DNA from: JABMMZ01 sp044368575
GTDB lineage: Bacteria; Bacteroidota; Bacteroidia; NS11-12g; UBA955
Direction of reading: 5' to 3'
Length of the DNA stretch: 64,000 nucleotides
Assembly: GCA_044368575.1 (NCBI GenBank)
Contig: JBIPPH010000001.1
Location: forward strand, 62,001 to 126,000
The notes under the pieces were generated by a model that worked only from the letters and a program-made list of their open reading frames with translations, ran no database searches and was not told the DNA's origin. Positions 52,789 through 61,352 of the stretch are shown piece by piece. Every line of letters starts with the position of its first letter. Within the stretch, counting starts at the first letter, position 1. The position numbers and the translations under genes are program-made.

Positions 52789-53934
52789 TTATGCTTTTTC
52801 GAGCGCTTGACTTAAATCAGCTAATAAATCTTCAATGTCTTCAACCCCAACACTTAGTCTTAATAAGCCATCTACAACGCCTGCTTTCTCTCTCTCAGCC
52901 TTTGGAATACTAGCATGGGTCATGCTAGCAGGATGGTTGACTAAACTTTCAACGCCACCAAGAGACTCAGCAAGTGAAAAGACTTTGACATTGGTGGCAA
53001 AACGCATGGCTGCCTCAAAATCATCCCCTTTTAATGTGAATGAAACCATACCGCCAAAACCACGCATTTGTTTTTTGGCAATGGCATGTCCTGATGCATC
53101 CTCAAAACCTGGCCAATACACTTTGCCAATTTTAGGATGTTGTTTTAAAAACTGAGCGACTTCAGCACCATTTTCACAATGGGCTTTCATTCTAAGGTGT
53201 AAGGTTTTGATTCCTCTGATGACTAAGAAACAATCCATAGGACCCGGGTTGGCGCCACAACTATTTAATATGAAATGCAATTGCTCATACAGCGATTTTG
53301 AATTCATTACCAAAGCTCCCATGACCACATCACTGTGCCCACCTAAGTATTTTGTAGCACTATGCATCACAATATCAGCGCCGAGATCCAAAGGGTTTTG
53401 TAAATAAGGTGAAGCAAAAGTATTGTCAATGGCCAATAACAACTGATGTTGTTTGGCAATTGCTGCAACGGCTGCTATGTCTACAATTTTAAGGGTAGGG
53501 TTGGTGGGTGTTTCTGCCCATATCATTTTGGTGTTTGAATTGATGTAGGGCAAAATAGTCTGAGCATCGTATAAATTCACGTAGTGAAATTTTACACCCA
53601 TAGGCTCATATATTTTTGAAAACAATCTGTAAGATCCACCATAAATGTCATCACCAGTAATGACCTCGTCGCCAGGTCTTAGTGTGCGCATAACGGCATC
53701 TACTGCTCCCATTCCACTGCTAAAACAAATGGCATGTTGTGCATTTTCTAATGCGGCTAAATTATTTTCTAATTGCGTACGGGTTGGGTTTTTACCTCTC
53801 GCGTAGGCATAGCCTTTGTGTTGGCCTGGGTATTCTTGAACAAACGTAGAGGTTTGAAATATAGGGGTCATAATGGCGCCTGTTGTAGGGTCAGCCTCAA
53901 TGCCCGCGTGCAATGCTTTGGTACCGAATTTCAT
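52789..53934 (-). CDS. Cystathionine gamma-synthase/lyase family PLP enzyme
   Basis: 381 residues. TKALHAGIEADPTTGAIMTPIFQTSTF opening, YARGKNPTRTQLENNLAALE, AICFSSGMGAVDAVM, DNTFASPYLQNPLDLGADIV and HSATKYLGGHSDVVMG with PLP Lys near 200. Acts in trans-sulfuration between cysteine and homocysteine. Synthase and lyase cannot be separated by eye. It follows scoB by 4 nt, an unexpected partner. Confidence 0.93.
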   Translation of the reverse strand: MKFGTKALHAGIEADPTTGAIMTPIFQTSTFVQEYPGQHKGYAYARGKNPTRTQLENNLAALENAQHAICFSSGMGAVDAVMRTLRPGDEVITGDDIYGGSYRLFSKIYEPMGVKFHYVNLYDAQTILPYINSNTKMIWAETPTNPTLKIVDIAAVAAIAKQHQLLLAIDNTFASPYLQNPLDLGADIVMHSATKYLGGHSDVVMGALVMNSKSLYEQLHFILNSCGANPGPMDCFLVIRGIKTLHLRMKAHCENGAEVAQFLKQHPKIGKVYWPGFEDASGHAIAKKQMRGFGGMVSFTLKGDDFEAAMRFATNVKVFSLAESLGGVESLVNHPASMTHASIPKAEREKAGVVDGLLRLSVGVEDIEDLLADLSQALEKA

Positions 53935-53938
53935 AATT

Positions 53939-54592
53939 TTATAATTGTATGGTTTTTAAATTGGGTGATATGGTTAAACGGCCTTCCGTTTTGGATTGAA
54001 CATATTCTACACTGACTTCAGGTGCAATCTCAATCAATTCAAATCCGTTTTCTGTTATGTCGAAAACCCCAAGTTCAGTTACTACTTTTTTTACACAAGC
54101 AATGCCAGTGATAGGTAATGTACAAGCCTTTAATAATTTGGACTCACCAGCTTTGTTAACGTGTTGCATGGCTACAATGATGTTTTTAGCACTGGCCACC
54201 AAATCCATAGCGCCTCCCATACCTTTGACCATTTTTCCTGGAATTTTCCAGTTGGCAATATCACCTTGGTCATTCACTTCCATTGCCCCTAAAACAGTTA
54301 AGTCGACTTTGCCTGCTCTTATCATGCCAAAACTCATTGCAGAATCAAAAAACGCAGAGCCAGGAACTGTCGTTATGGTTTGTTTGCCAGCATTGATTAA
54401 ATCTGGGTCTTCTTCACCATCAAACGGGAAAGGACCCATGCCCAACAATCCATTTTCTGATTGTAATACCACTTCAACTCCTTCCGGAATATAGTTGGCC
54501 ACTAGTGTAGGAATACCTATACCTAAATTGACATAATAGCCATCTTTTAATTCTAAAGCTATGCGCTTGGCAATTTGTTCTTTGGTTAGCAT
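53939..54592 (-). CDS. scoB: 3-oxoacid CoA-transferase subunit B
   Basis: 217 residues. Opens KEQIAKRIALELKDGYYVNLGIGIPTLV and contains LQSENGLLGMGP with the catalytic Glu near 51, then GGAMDLV. Together with subunit A it moves CoA between succinyl-CoA and acetoacetate. No subunit A gene adjoins: upstream is an oppositely oriented DUF1801 gene, downstream a trans-sulfuration enzyme. The A subunit must be elsewhere. Confidence 0.94.
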   Translation of the reverse strand: MLTKEQIAKRIALELKDGYYVNLGIGIPTLVANYIPEGVEVVLQSENGLLGMGPFPFDGEEDPDLINAGKQTITTVPGSAFFDSAMSFGMIRAGKVDLTVLGAMEVNDQGDIANWKIPGKMVKGMGGAMDLVASAKNIIVAMQHVNKAGESKLLKACTLPITGIACVKKVVTELGVFDITENGFELIEIAPEVSVEYVQSKTEGRLTISPNLKTIQL

Positions 54593-54680
54593 GATGTTTA
54601 CTGCAAAACAATGTATTTTTTACGTAAAATAATTAACAGATTTTGGGCATTTGCGAATTATTATCTGAAATTTGCAAGCC

Positions 54681-55148
54681 ATGAGCAAGCAAAGTGAATT
54701 AACTGTTGAGGCCTATATCAATGCGTTAGATAGTCAACGTCAAGCTGATTTTAAAACCTTATTTGAAGTGATTCAAGCTAACATACCCAATGATTTTGAG
54801 ACAATCATTCAATACAAAATGATTGCTTGGGTAGTGCCGTTTTCAATCTATCCACAGGGGTATCATTGTCAACCCAATTTACAATTGCCTTTTGCTAATT
54901 TAGCCGCTCAGAAAAGCCATTTTGCTATTTACCACATGGGCTTGTATGCAAATCCTGAATTAATGGATTGGTTTGTAACTGAGCACAGCAAACGATCATC
55001 TAAAAAATTAGATATTGGTAAAAGTTGTATTCGTTATAAAAAGATAGAAGATGTGCCTCTAGACTTAATAGCCGAATTGTTTCAAAAAATCGATGCTAAA
55101 GCCTGGGTTAAACTTTACACACAAGCTTTTTTAAAATCAAAGGCCTAG
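54681..55148 (+). CDS. DUF1801 domain protein
   Basis: 155 residues. VEAYINALDSQRQADFKTLFEVIQANIP, then FETIIQYKMIAWVVPFSIYP and HFAIYHMGLY, with a C-terminal KKLDIGKSCIRYKKIEDVPLDLIAELFQKI: the longer DUF1801 subtype. Function unknown. ATG at 54681 is chosen over a TTG at 54672. 3' end overlaps the GH3 gene by 12 bp. Distantly related to the pyrG-coupled protein at 4418-4762. Confidence 0.8.
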   Translation: MSKQSELTVEAYINALDSQRQADFKTLFEVIQANIPNDFETIIQYKMIAWVVPFSIYPQGYHCQPNLQLPFANLAAQKSHFAIYHMGLYANPELMDWFVTEHSKRSSKKLDIGKSCIRYKKIEDVPLDLIAELFQKIDAKAWVKLYTQAFLKSKA

Positions 55149-57968
55149 GCTTTTGTAAATGATGTCTTGGATTCTGGTTCTGTAATTGCCATTAATTAGT
55201 TCCTTATTTTCTTCATCTGGGCAAATGCGATTGCTTAAAAACACATAGACCAAACCGTGTTTTGGATCTGCCCAAGCACAAGTGCCAGTAAAGCCAGTAT
55301 GACCAAACATATTACTACTGCCTTTAGTGCTTGCAGGGCTAGTCTTGCCTGAAAAATCAGGTTTATCAAAGCCCAAACCCCTTCTTGAGTCTAAATTTTG
55401 ATAGGCAGTGAAGTGTTTGATCGTAGAGAGTTTTAAATACGTTTTACCATTGTATCTGCCGCTGTCCAAAAGCATTTGCATGAGGGCCGCTAAGTCATAG
55501 GCATTAGAAAATAAACCGGCGTGACCACTCACACCGCCCAACATGGCTGCTGCTGGATCATGCACATAACCGCAAAGCATTTGCTGTCTGAATTGTCTGT
55601 CCATTTGAGTGGGAGCAATGTCATGCAAGGGCCTGTGCTGCCATGGATTATAAGTGATATGTGTTAAGCCCATTGGTGTGTAAAATTGGGTTTTAACATA
55701 TTCGTCTAATCCCATACCTGAAATCTGCTCAACAACTAACTGCATCAAAATCATGCTGAGGTCGCTGTAACGGTATACCTTACTCTCTAAGGGCGATTCA
55801 AAAATGCGTTTATAAATAGTGTCTTTGTTGGCTTTCAACATAAACAACTGATCCGCAACCTTAATGCTGTACAAGGTGTCTGATGCCTTGGCATAAACAC
55901 TGTCAATATGGGGAAGAGACTCCTTGTAAAATGGGATCCAGGCAGTTAGACCAGCGCGGTGTTGTAAAATATCACTGATTTTTAAATCGGCTTTATTCGT
56001 TCCAATAGCTTGTGGTAAATAGTCTTTTAAAGTTTTGTTTAAATGCAATTCACCATTTTCGTATAGCTTCATCACTGCTAATGTAGTAGCGGCAATTTTT
56101 GTGATAGAGGCAATGTCATACACTGTGCTATCATTCACTTTTTTAAGCTTGTCGTAATTTAAATAGCCATAAGCCTTGTCAAAAACGGCTTTGCCATCTT
56201 TTAATACCAAAACACGGCAACCAGGGCTTGCTTTTTTGCTTAATAATTGATCCACAACGCCGTCAATTAAATTCAATTGGTTGAGGTCCATTTTTGAACT
56301 ACTGCTCTTGCTTGATAGGTATTGGAATTGTATGGGTAAATGGCTGCTAGTTGTTTGATGCTCAAATAGCAGTTTAGAGGCAGTCATTTGAAACTCAGTC
56401 AAATCCTCATAAGCCGCTATGATGTTTGCGTTTTTGGGTAGATACTTTAATGTATACGGATTGCAAAATCCTACTATGGTCGATGGTTTCTCATTGACTA
56501 TTGTTTGAATGTTTTTGAAATCAAGATCAGAATAGCCCGATTTGAGTTGTTTCCAAACTTTAGGTTGGTGCAAACTAATTACCACATTTTGGTAGGGTTT
56601 TATGTTTCTTGTGAGTTTGTGAATCACATCACTGTTGGCCTCACGTGGCAGGTTTAAATATTGAATGCCATGAGCTTTTGCGGCTAATTCCCAGGCAGAT
56701 CCTGGTTGAGCATCAAGTGCAATAAATACAGTTTGATTAGCATCAATCATTGGGATTTGTTTTGGGGTATTAATATAACCAACAACGCCTTCAGCTACCT
56801 TTTGAATAATTGTGCTGCTAGAGCTTGGATTCAAATCAGATTGAAGTTGGTTGATGTCAATTGCTTGGTAATTGTTTAAGCCGACTCTTTGTTTCCAATA
56901 TAAAATCTTTAATACACTCTGATTCAATTTATCTTCACTGATTTTACCGCTCAAAATGGCTTGCTTGATCTTGTCAAAACCTTCAGCCACGTGTTCACTG
57001 AACAATAAAATATCATTGCCAGCCATGAAGGCTTCTAATTCTAAATCACCAGCAAGATAGTATTTGCTAACACCTTTCATGTTTAGGGCATCAGTAATGA
57101 CTAAGCCCGTAAAACCCATCTGCTGCTTAAGTAAAGTGTCAATGATTAAATGAGATAAAGAGGCAGGTCTATTGGGTCTATTGTCTAATTGAGGAAGGTG
57201 CAAATGCCCTGTCATTATAGAGGGGATGCCGTCCTTAATTAAAGCTTTGTAGGGGAATAATTCAGAACTGTCTAATGATGATAATGGTTTGTCAATTTCT
57301 GGCATGTCGAGGTGAGAGTCCGTGTATACATCGCCATGACCTGGAAAATGTTTGGCACAACCCAAAACCCCTTCACTTAATAACCCCCTGTGGTATGCTA
57401 AAGCATGCATGGCCACTCGGTGTTTGTTTTCTCCAAATGATCTAAAGCCAATGATTGGATTATTGGGGTTTGAATTAATATCTACATCTGGAGCGAAATT
57501 CATGTGAATACCCAAGCGGTGCATTTGTTTGCCAATTTCAGAAGCCACCGCATAGGTGCTACTGCTGTCGTTGAGTGCACCAAGGGTAATGGCATATGGA
57601 AAACGTTGGGTTTTTTGCAGTCTCATTGCCAAGCCCCATTCGCCATCAATGCCTATAAGTAAAGGTGTATTTGAAAGCGATTGCAAATAGTTGCTCATGT
57701 AGGCTTGTTTGAGGGCATCGTTTTGAAAAAAACACATACCACCAATATGGTATTGGTCGATTAAGTTTTCAAGTTGTTGAATATGCTGCGCATCTTTGTT
57801 GGTGTAGGCAGCCACCATGAATAATTGCCCAATTTTTTCGTCCAAGCTCATCTGCTTGAACTTTTGCTCATACCATTGTTCTGGTTGTTTAGCAGACAAT
57901 TGAGTTGCGCCTAATACCCATAAGCATATGCTTAAGACCAAAAAAGATGTATTGATTTTAACGCTCAA
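55137..57968 (-). CDS. Secreted GH3 beta-N-acetylhexosaminidase / beta-lactamase-type serine hydrolase fusion
   Basis: 943 residues. A signal peptide ends near residue 27. The GH3 domain (about 40-390) has CAKHFPGHGDVYTDSHLD near 205-222, the NagZ-type catalytic Asp-His loop. A linker of about 180 residues follows. The serine hydrolase domain (about 565-940) has SITK near 620 (Ser and Lys nucleophile pair), YSD near 734 and HTG near 891, the class C beta-lactamase/DD-peptidase triad. The fusion suggests paired attack on glycan and peptide parts of peptidoglycan. It overlaps the crotonase gene by 11 bp. Confidence 0.9.
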   Translation of the reverse strand: MSVKINTSFLVLSICLWVLGATQLSAKQPEQWYEQKFKQMSLDEKIGQLFMVAAYTNKDAQHIQQLENLIDQYHIGGMCFFQNDALKQAYMSNYLQSLSNTPLLIGIDGEWGLAMRLQKTQRFPYAITLGALNDSSSTYAVASEIGKQMHRLGIHMNFAPDVDINSNPNNPIIGFRSFGENKHRVAMHALAYHRGLLSEGVLGCAKHFPGHGDVYTDSHLDMPEIDKPLSSLDSSELFPYKALIKDGIPSIMTGHLHLPQLDNRPNRPASLSHLIIDTLLKQQMGFTGLVITDALNMKGVSKYYLAGDLELEAFMAGNDILLFSEHVAEGFDKIKQAILSGKISEDKLNQSVLKILYWKQRVGLNNYQAIDINQLQSDLNPSSSSTIIQKVAEGVVGYINTPKQIPMIDANQTVFIALDAQPGSAWELAAKAHGIQYLNLPREANSDVIHKLTRNIKPYQNVVISLHQPKVWKQLKSGYSDLDFKNIQTIVNEKPSTIVGFCNPYTLKYLPKNANIIAAYEDLTEFQMTASKLLFEHQTTSSHLPIQFQYLSSKSSSSKMDLNQLNLIDGVVDQLLSKKASPGCRVLVLKDGKAVFDKAYGYLNYDKLKKVNDSTVYDIASITKIAATTLAVMKLYENGELHLNKTLKDYLPQAIGTNKADLKISDILQHRAGLTAWIPFYKESLPHIDSVYAKASDTLYSIKVADQLFMLKANKDTIYKRIFESPLESKVYRYSDLSMILMQLVVEQISGMGLDEYVKTQFYTPMGLTHITYNPWQHRPLHDIAPTQMDRQFRQQMLCGYVHDPAAAMLGGVSGHAGLFSNAYDLAALMQMLLDSGRYNGKTYLKLSTIKHFTAYQNLDSRRGLGFDKPDFSGKTSPASTKGSSNMFGHTGFTGTCAWADPKHGLVYVFLSNRICPDEENKELINGNYRTRIQDIIYKSLGL

Positions 57969-58731
57969 AGTTGGCTTTTCTTTTGGTTAAAAATGCTTCA
58001 GTCCCTTCTTTGAAATCTTTGCTGCCAAAGGCATTAGCAAAGGCATTGATTTCTGTGTCAAATCCATTTTTGCCTGTTTCGAAATAGGCATTGATACAGG
58101 TAATAACATCCGCTATAGCCATAGGTGATTTACTGGCGATGGTGTTAATGATGTCAATGCATCTTGGGATTAAATCTTCTAAGGGTACTACCTCGTTGAC
58201 TAAACCATATTCATGAGCAACATTGGCCCCAATGGTTTCTGCTGTTAACAACATTTGAGTGGCTTTTCCTTTGCCTATTAATTGAATTAATCTTTGAGTG
58301 CCAGCATAGCCCGGAGGTAAGCCAAGATTAACTTCTGGTTGACCAAACTTAGCATTTTCAGAGGCAATTCTCATATGACAAGCCATGGCGAGTTCGCAGC
58401 CGCCACCTAAGGCAAATCCGTTTACTGCAGCAATAACCGGAATGCTTGATTGTTCTATACTGTTCATGACAGCATGGCCATCAGACGACATTTTATGGGC
58501 TTCAGTAGTTGAAAAATTGACGAATTCAGAGATGTCAGCACCTGCAGCAAAAGCTTTGCTTCCTGCACCAGTTAAGATTATACCGCGAATAGATTGGTCT
58601 TTGTTGGCCGCTTCAACAGCCTGTTTAATTTCTTGAAGGGTTAATATGTTTAGGGCGTTTAATTTGGCCTCTCTGTTAATGGTAATATGAGCAATGCCTT
58701 GTTCTTGTTGCAGTAAAATGTTTTGATACAT
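57958..58731 (-). CDS. Enoyl-CoA hydratase/isomerase family protein
   Basis: 257 residues, crotonase fold. GSKAFAAGADISEF (oxyanion-hole strand), AAVNGFALGGGCELAMACHMRIAS, and FGQPEVNLGLPPGYAGTQRL containing the catalytic Glu. Hydrates 2-enoyl-CoA in beta-oxidation. A near-match -7 motif (TAAATTCG, 58745-58738) lies 6 nt before the start. It could function with the acyl-CoA dehydrogenase at 27395, far away in the window. Confidence 0.93.
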   Translation of the reverse strand: MYQNILLQQEQGIAHITINREAKLNALNILTLQEIKQAVEAANKDQSIRGIILTGAGSKAFAAGADISEFVNFSTTEAHKMSSDGHAVMNSIEQSSIPVIAAVNGFALGGGCELAMACHMRIASENAKFGQPEVNLGLPPGYAGTQRLIQLIGKGKATQMLLTAETIGANVAHEYGLVNEVVPLEDLIPRCIDIINTIASKSPMAIADVITCINAYFETGKNGFDTEINAFANAFGSKDFKEGTEAFLTKRKANFER

Positions 58732-58871
58732 AATCTGCGAATTTAATCATTTAAGCTAGCATTCAACCAAGCCTAAAGGCCATAATTGTAAACAAATTAT
58801 TAAATGCTATAGAGCTGTTGACAACTCAGTTTTTATAAGCGCATATTAGGCGGTAATATTGTGAATAGGCT

Positions 58872-59510
58872 ATGTATTTATTTCCTATTTTAAATGGTGT
58901 TTGGCAGGGATTTATAATCAGCATCTTGTTGTTTGGGCCAGCTTTTTTCAAACTGATTCACACCAGTATACAGGAGGGTTTTAAAAAAGGAGTATTGCTG
59001 GCTTCAGGTGTTTTTTTTAGCGATTTATTGGTTGTAGGGCTTTGTATTTTTGGTGTAGCTGACTTTATGCAATCTGCGCCCTTTCAAAAGATTTACAGTG
59101 TTTGTGGGGCAATCGTTTTATTGTTGATGGGCATTAAATCATTTAGACATCCCTACAAAGCCTTTCTGCAATCTTATTCTTCGCGTGTGCCTGCGTCCAA
59201 GAATGTTTTTAAAGGGTTTTGGTTGAATCTGATCAATCCGTTTACATTTATCTTATGGTTCAATGTTATGGGGTCTATCAGTTTAAAGTATGCAGATGAA
59301 CCTCAATATAAAAATTTGTTGACAGTCAATCTTGTAACCATTCTATTGGTCTTGTTTTTAATGGATGTACTCAAAGTCTTTTTGTCTCATTTGATTGGCA
59401 AGAAATTAAATGCCAGAATATTTTTTATGATTAACAAATATTTCGGGGTTCTACTTATGTTGATCGGGGCCTTCTTTATGGCCAGATTTATTGGATTGGT
59501 GATCAGGTAA
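58872..59510 (+). CDS. LysE/RhtB-family exporter
   Basis: 212 residues, six hydrophobic segments. GVWQGFIISILLFGPAFFKLIHTSIQEGFKKGVLLASGVFFSDLLVV matches the LysE first pair of helices, and FWLNLINPFTFILWFNVMG the central NP-F motif. Exports amino acids or related metabolites through the inner membrane. Substrate unknown. 3' end overlaps the opposing membrane-protein gene by 8 bp. Confidence 0.88.
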   Translation: MYLFPILNGVWQGFIISILLFGPAFFKLIHTSIQEGFKKGVLLASGVFFSDLLVVGLCIFGVADFMQSAPFQKIYSVCGAIVLLLMGIKSFRHPYKAFLQSYSSRVPASKNVFKGFWLNLINPFTFILWFNVMGSISLKYADEPQYKNLLTVNLVTILLVLFLMDVLKVFLSHLIGKKLNARIFFMINKYFGVLLMLIGAFFMARFIGLVIR

Positions 59511-60258
59511 TAACGCAATAAACGATTCCATACAAACCAATAAAACCATCTAATCGCCAAGCAAAATCCGCTGATTCGGTATAGTTTGATTGTTTGATCA
59601 TTGTATAAAGCGCCATCACAAAATAGAGGCAAAGGCCAATGATAAATAATAATGTATTAGCAGTTATTAAATGAGCGATTAAAGCTGTAAGCATGCTCAA
59701 ACAACTACTAATTAAAAGGGGGCGTTTTAAGGCAATTTGGTCTCTGATTTCAAAGTTTAAAGCAATGCCAAACAATAGCATACCTTGGCCGAAAAGGAGT
59801 GTTTTGTTCATGTTTTTGACCCAGATTAAATTAGGGATTTCAAGCATTAGCCACCAAGTTATAGCCAATAAACCTGCTTTCATAATCTTGAAACTTAATC
59901 TGTTTTGGCGGGTTTGATTCATGGTCTTTACAATTGTCCCATAAAGCAATAAGCCAAACAATGAGGTTACAATCAAAAAGCTGTATTGATGATCTACCCA
60001 TTGCCAAATGACCATTGACAGTATTGAGCTAATGGCCAGCATGAATAAACTGAATGGTTGATGGGTTTGACTCCATTGATAATCAGTTCTTAAGTAAGTA
60101 ATGGTTTTGAGTTTAAATAATCTATAGGAGGTATAGACCAATAACGTGGCAAAAAACAACCAAATGCTGTAAGTTACATCATGGTTTTTACTGATTCCGT
60201 ATGTGCCAATGCCGGCCATTAAAGCAATCCACACATGACTATGACTCAAAATCCTCAC
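59503..60258 (-). CDS. Polytopic membrane protein, distantly UbiA-like
   Basis: 251 residues with about eight hydrophobic segments. I do not recognise a defined family with certainty. FFATLLVYTSYRLFKLK resembles the YxxHR segment of UbiA-type membrane proteins common but uncharacterised in Bacteroidota, and FEIRDQIALKRP resembles the second acidic region, but neither canonical NDxxD motif of UbiA prenyltransferases is present. Function unknown. It stands alone between a convergent and a divergent neighbour. Confidence 0.6.
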   Translation of the reverse strand: MRILSHSHVWIALMAGIGTYGISKNHDVTYSIWLFFATLLVYTSYRLFKLKTITYLRTDYQWSQTHQPFSLFMLAISSILSMVIWQWVDHQYSFLIVTSLFGLLLYGTIVKTMNQTRQNRLSFKIMKAGLLAITWWLMLEIPNLIWVKNMNKTLLFGQGMLLFGIALNFEIRDQIALKRPLLISSCLSMLTALIAHLITANTLLFIIGLCLYFVMALYTMIKQSNYTESADFAWRLDGFIGLYGIVYCVIT

Positions 60259-60324
60259 TGTGCAAAATTAACAACCTGTGCATACAAAATCGCATAAAAG
60301 CCAAAGTCTTTTAAAGTCTTTTTG

Positions 60325-60332
60325 TATGTTTG
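60325..60332 (+). promoter_or_regulatory. asd promoter (-7 element)
   Basis: TATGTTTG matches TAnnTTTG and ends 5 nt before the asd ATG at 60338. A leaderless transcript is predicted. Confidence 0.55.
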
Positions 60333-60337
60333 CAATC

Positions 60338-61333
60338 ATGAAAGTTGCTGTTGTTGGCGCCACTGGTTTAGTAGGGACCAAAATGTTAGAGGTATTAGAA
60401 GAAAGACATTTCCCAGTTTCAGAATTAATTCCTGTTGCTTCCTCAAAATCAATTGGTCAAGTCATACAATTCAAAGGCCAATCCTATGAAGTGGTTGGCG
60501 TTGAATCAGCTATAGCCTCTAGGCCAGACTTGGCCTTATTCTCGGCTGGTGGTAGTACCAGTCTTGAATGGGCCCCTAAATTTGCTGAAATTGGTTGTTT
60601 TGTGGTTGATAATTCATCAGCTTGGCGTATGCAAGAAGATGTGCCATTAGTTGTGCCAGAGGTGAATCCGCAGGCAATTAGCTCAGAAAGTAAAATCATC
60701 GCCAATCCTAATTGTTCTACCATTCAAATGGTAGTGGCCTTGCAGCCGCTTCACATCAAATGGGGTATTAAGCGCATTGTTGTGTCAACCTATCAAAGCG
60801 TTACTGGGACCGGAAAAAAAGCAGTAGATCAACTCATGAATGAACGCGCCAACCTAGTAGGAGAGATGGCTTACAAGCATAAAATAGATCTAAATTTAAT
60901 CCCTCAAATAGATGTCTTCCTTGATAATGCTTACACCAAAGAGGAAATGAAAATGGTTCTTGAAACCAAGAAAATCATGGGCTCAAATGCCATTCAATTA
61001 ACAGCAACTGCAGTAAGAGTGCCAGTACTTGGGGGGCATAGTGAAAGCATTAATGTGGAGTTTGAAAACGAATTTGAATTAGCCGATGTGTATGCTGCAT
61101 TGAGCAGTTTTCCGGGTATTGTTGTAGTAGACGATATTGCTCAAGCCCAATACCCAATGCCGATAACCGCACACAATCAAGATGCTGTTTTTGTAGGTCG
61201 TATTAGACGAGACGAAACCCAAGCTAAAACCTTAAACCTTTGGGTGGTATCTGATAACCTCAGAAAAGGGGCAGCTAGTAATGCTGTTCAAATTGCCGAA
61301 TTGCTTTTGCAACAAGGCTTGATAAATCTATAA
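60338..61333 (+). CDS. asd: Aspartate-semialdehyde dehydrogenase
   Basis: 331 residues. KVAVVGATGLVGTKMLEVLEERHFP (NADP fold), SSAWRMQEDVPLVVPEVNP, NPNCSTIQMVVAL with the catalytic Cys near 129, and RVPVLGGHSE. Makes aspartate semialdehyde for lysine, threonine, methionine and diaminopimelate. An earlier in-frame start at 60278 is rejected because the family N-terminus begins at 60338. Confidence 0.96.
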   Translation: MKVAVVGATGLVGTKMLEVLEERHFPVSELIPVASSKSIGQVIQFKGQSYEVVGVESAIASRPDLALFSAGGSTSLEWAPKFAEIGCFVVDNSSAWRMQEDVPLVVPEVNPQAISSESKIIANPNCSTIQMVVALQPLHIKWGIKRIVVSTYQSVTGTGKKAVDQLMNERANLVGEMAYKHKIDLNLIPQIDVFLDNAYTKEEMKMVLETKKIMGSNAIQLTATAVRVPVLGGHSESINVEFENEFELADVYAALSSFPGIVVVDDIAQAQYPMPITAHNQDAVFVGRIRRDETQAKTLNLWVVSDNLRKGAASNAVQIAELLLQQGLINL

Positions 61334-61352
61334 CTACTTTTTTTCGCTATAT

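Noticed and set aside
55137..57968. A true beta-lactamase conferring resistance.
   Set aside because: The domain is fused to a GH3 hexosaminidase and has YSD in place of the YxN motif; a peptidoglycan-related hydrolase is more likely.
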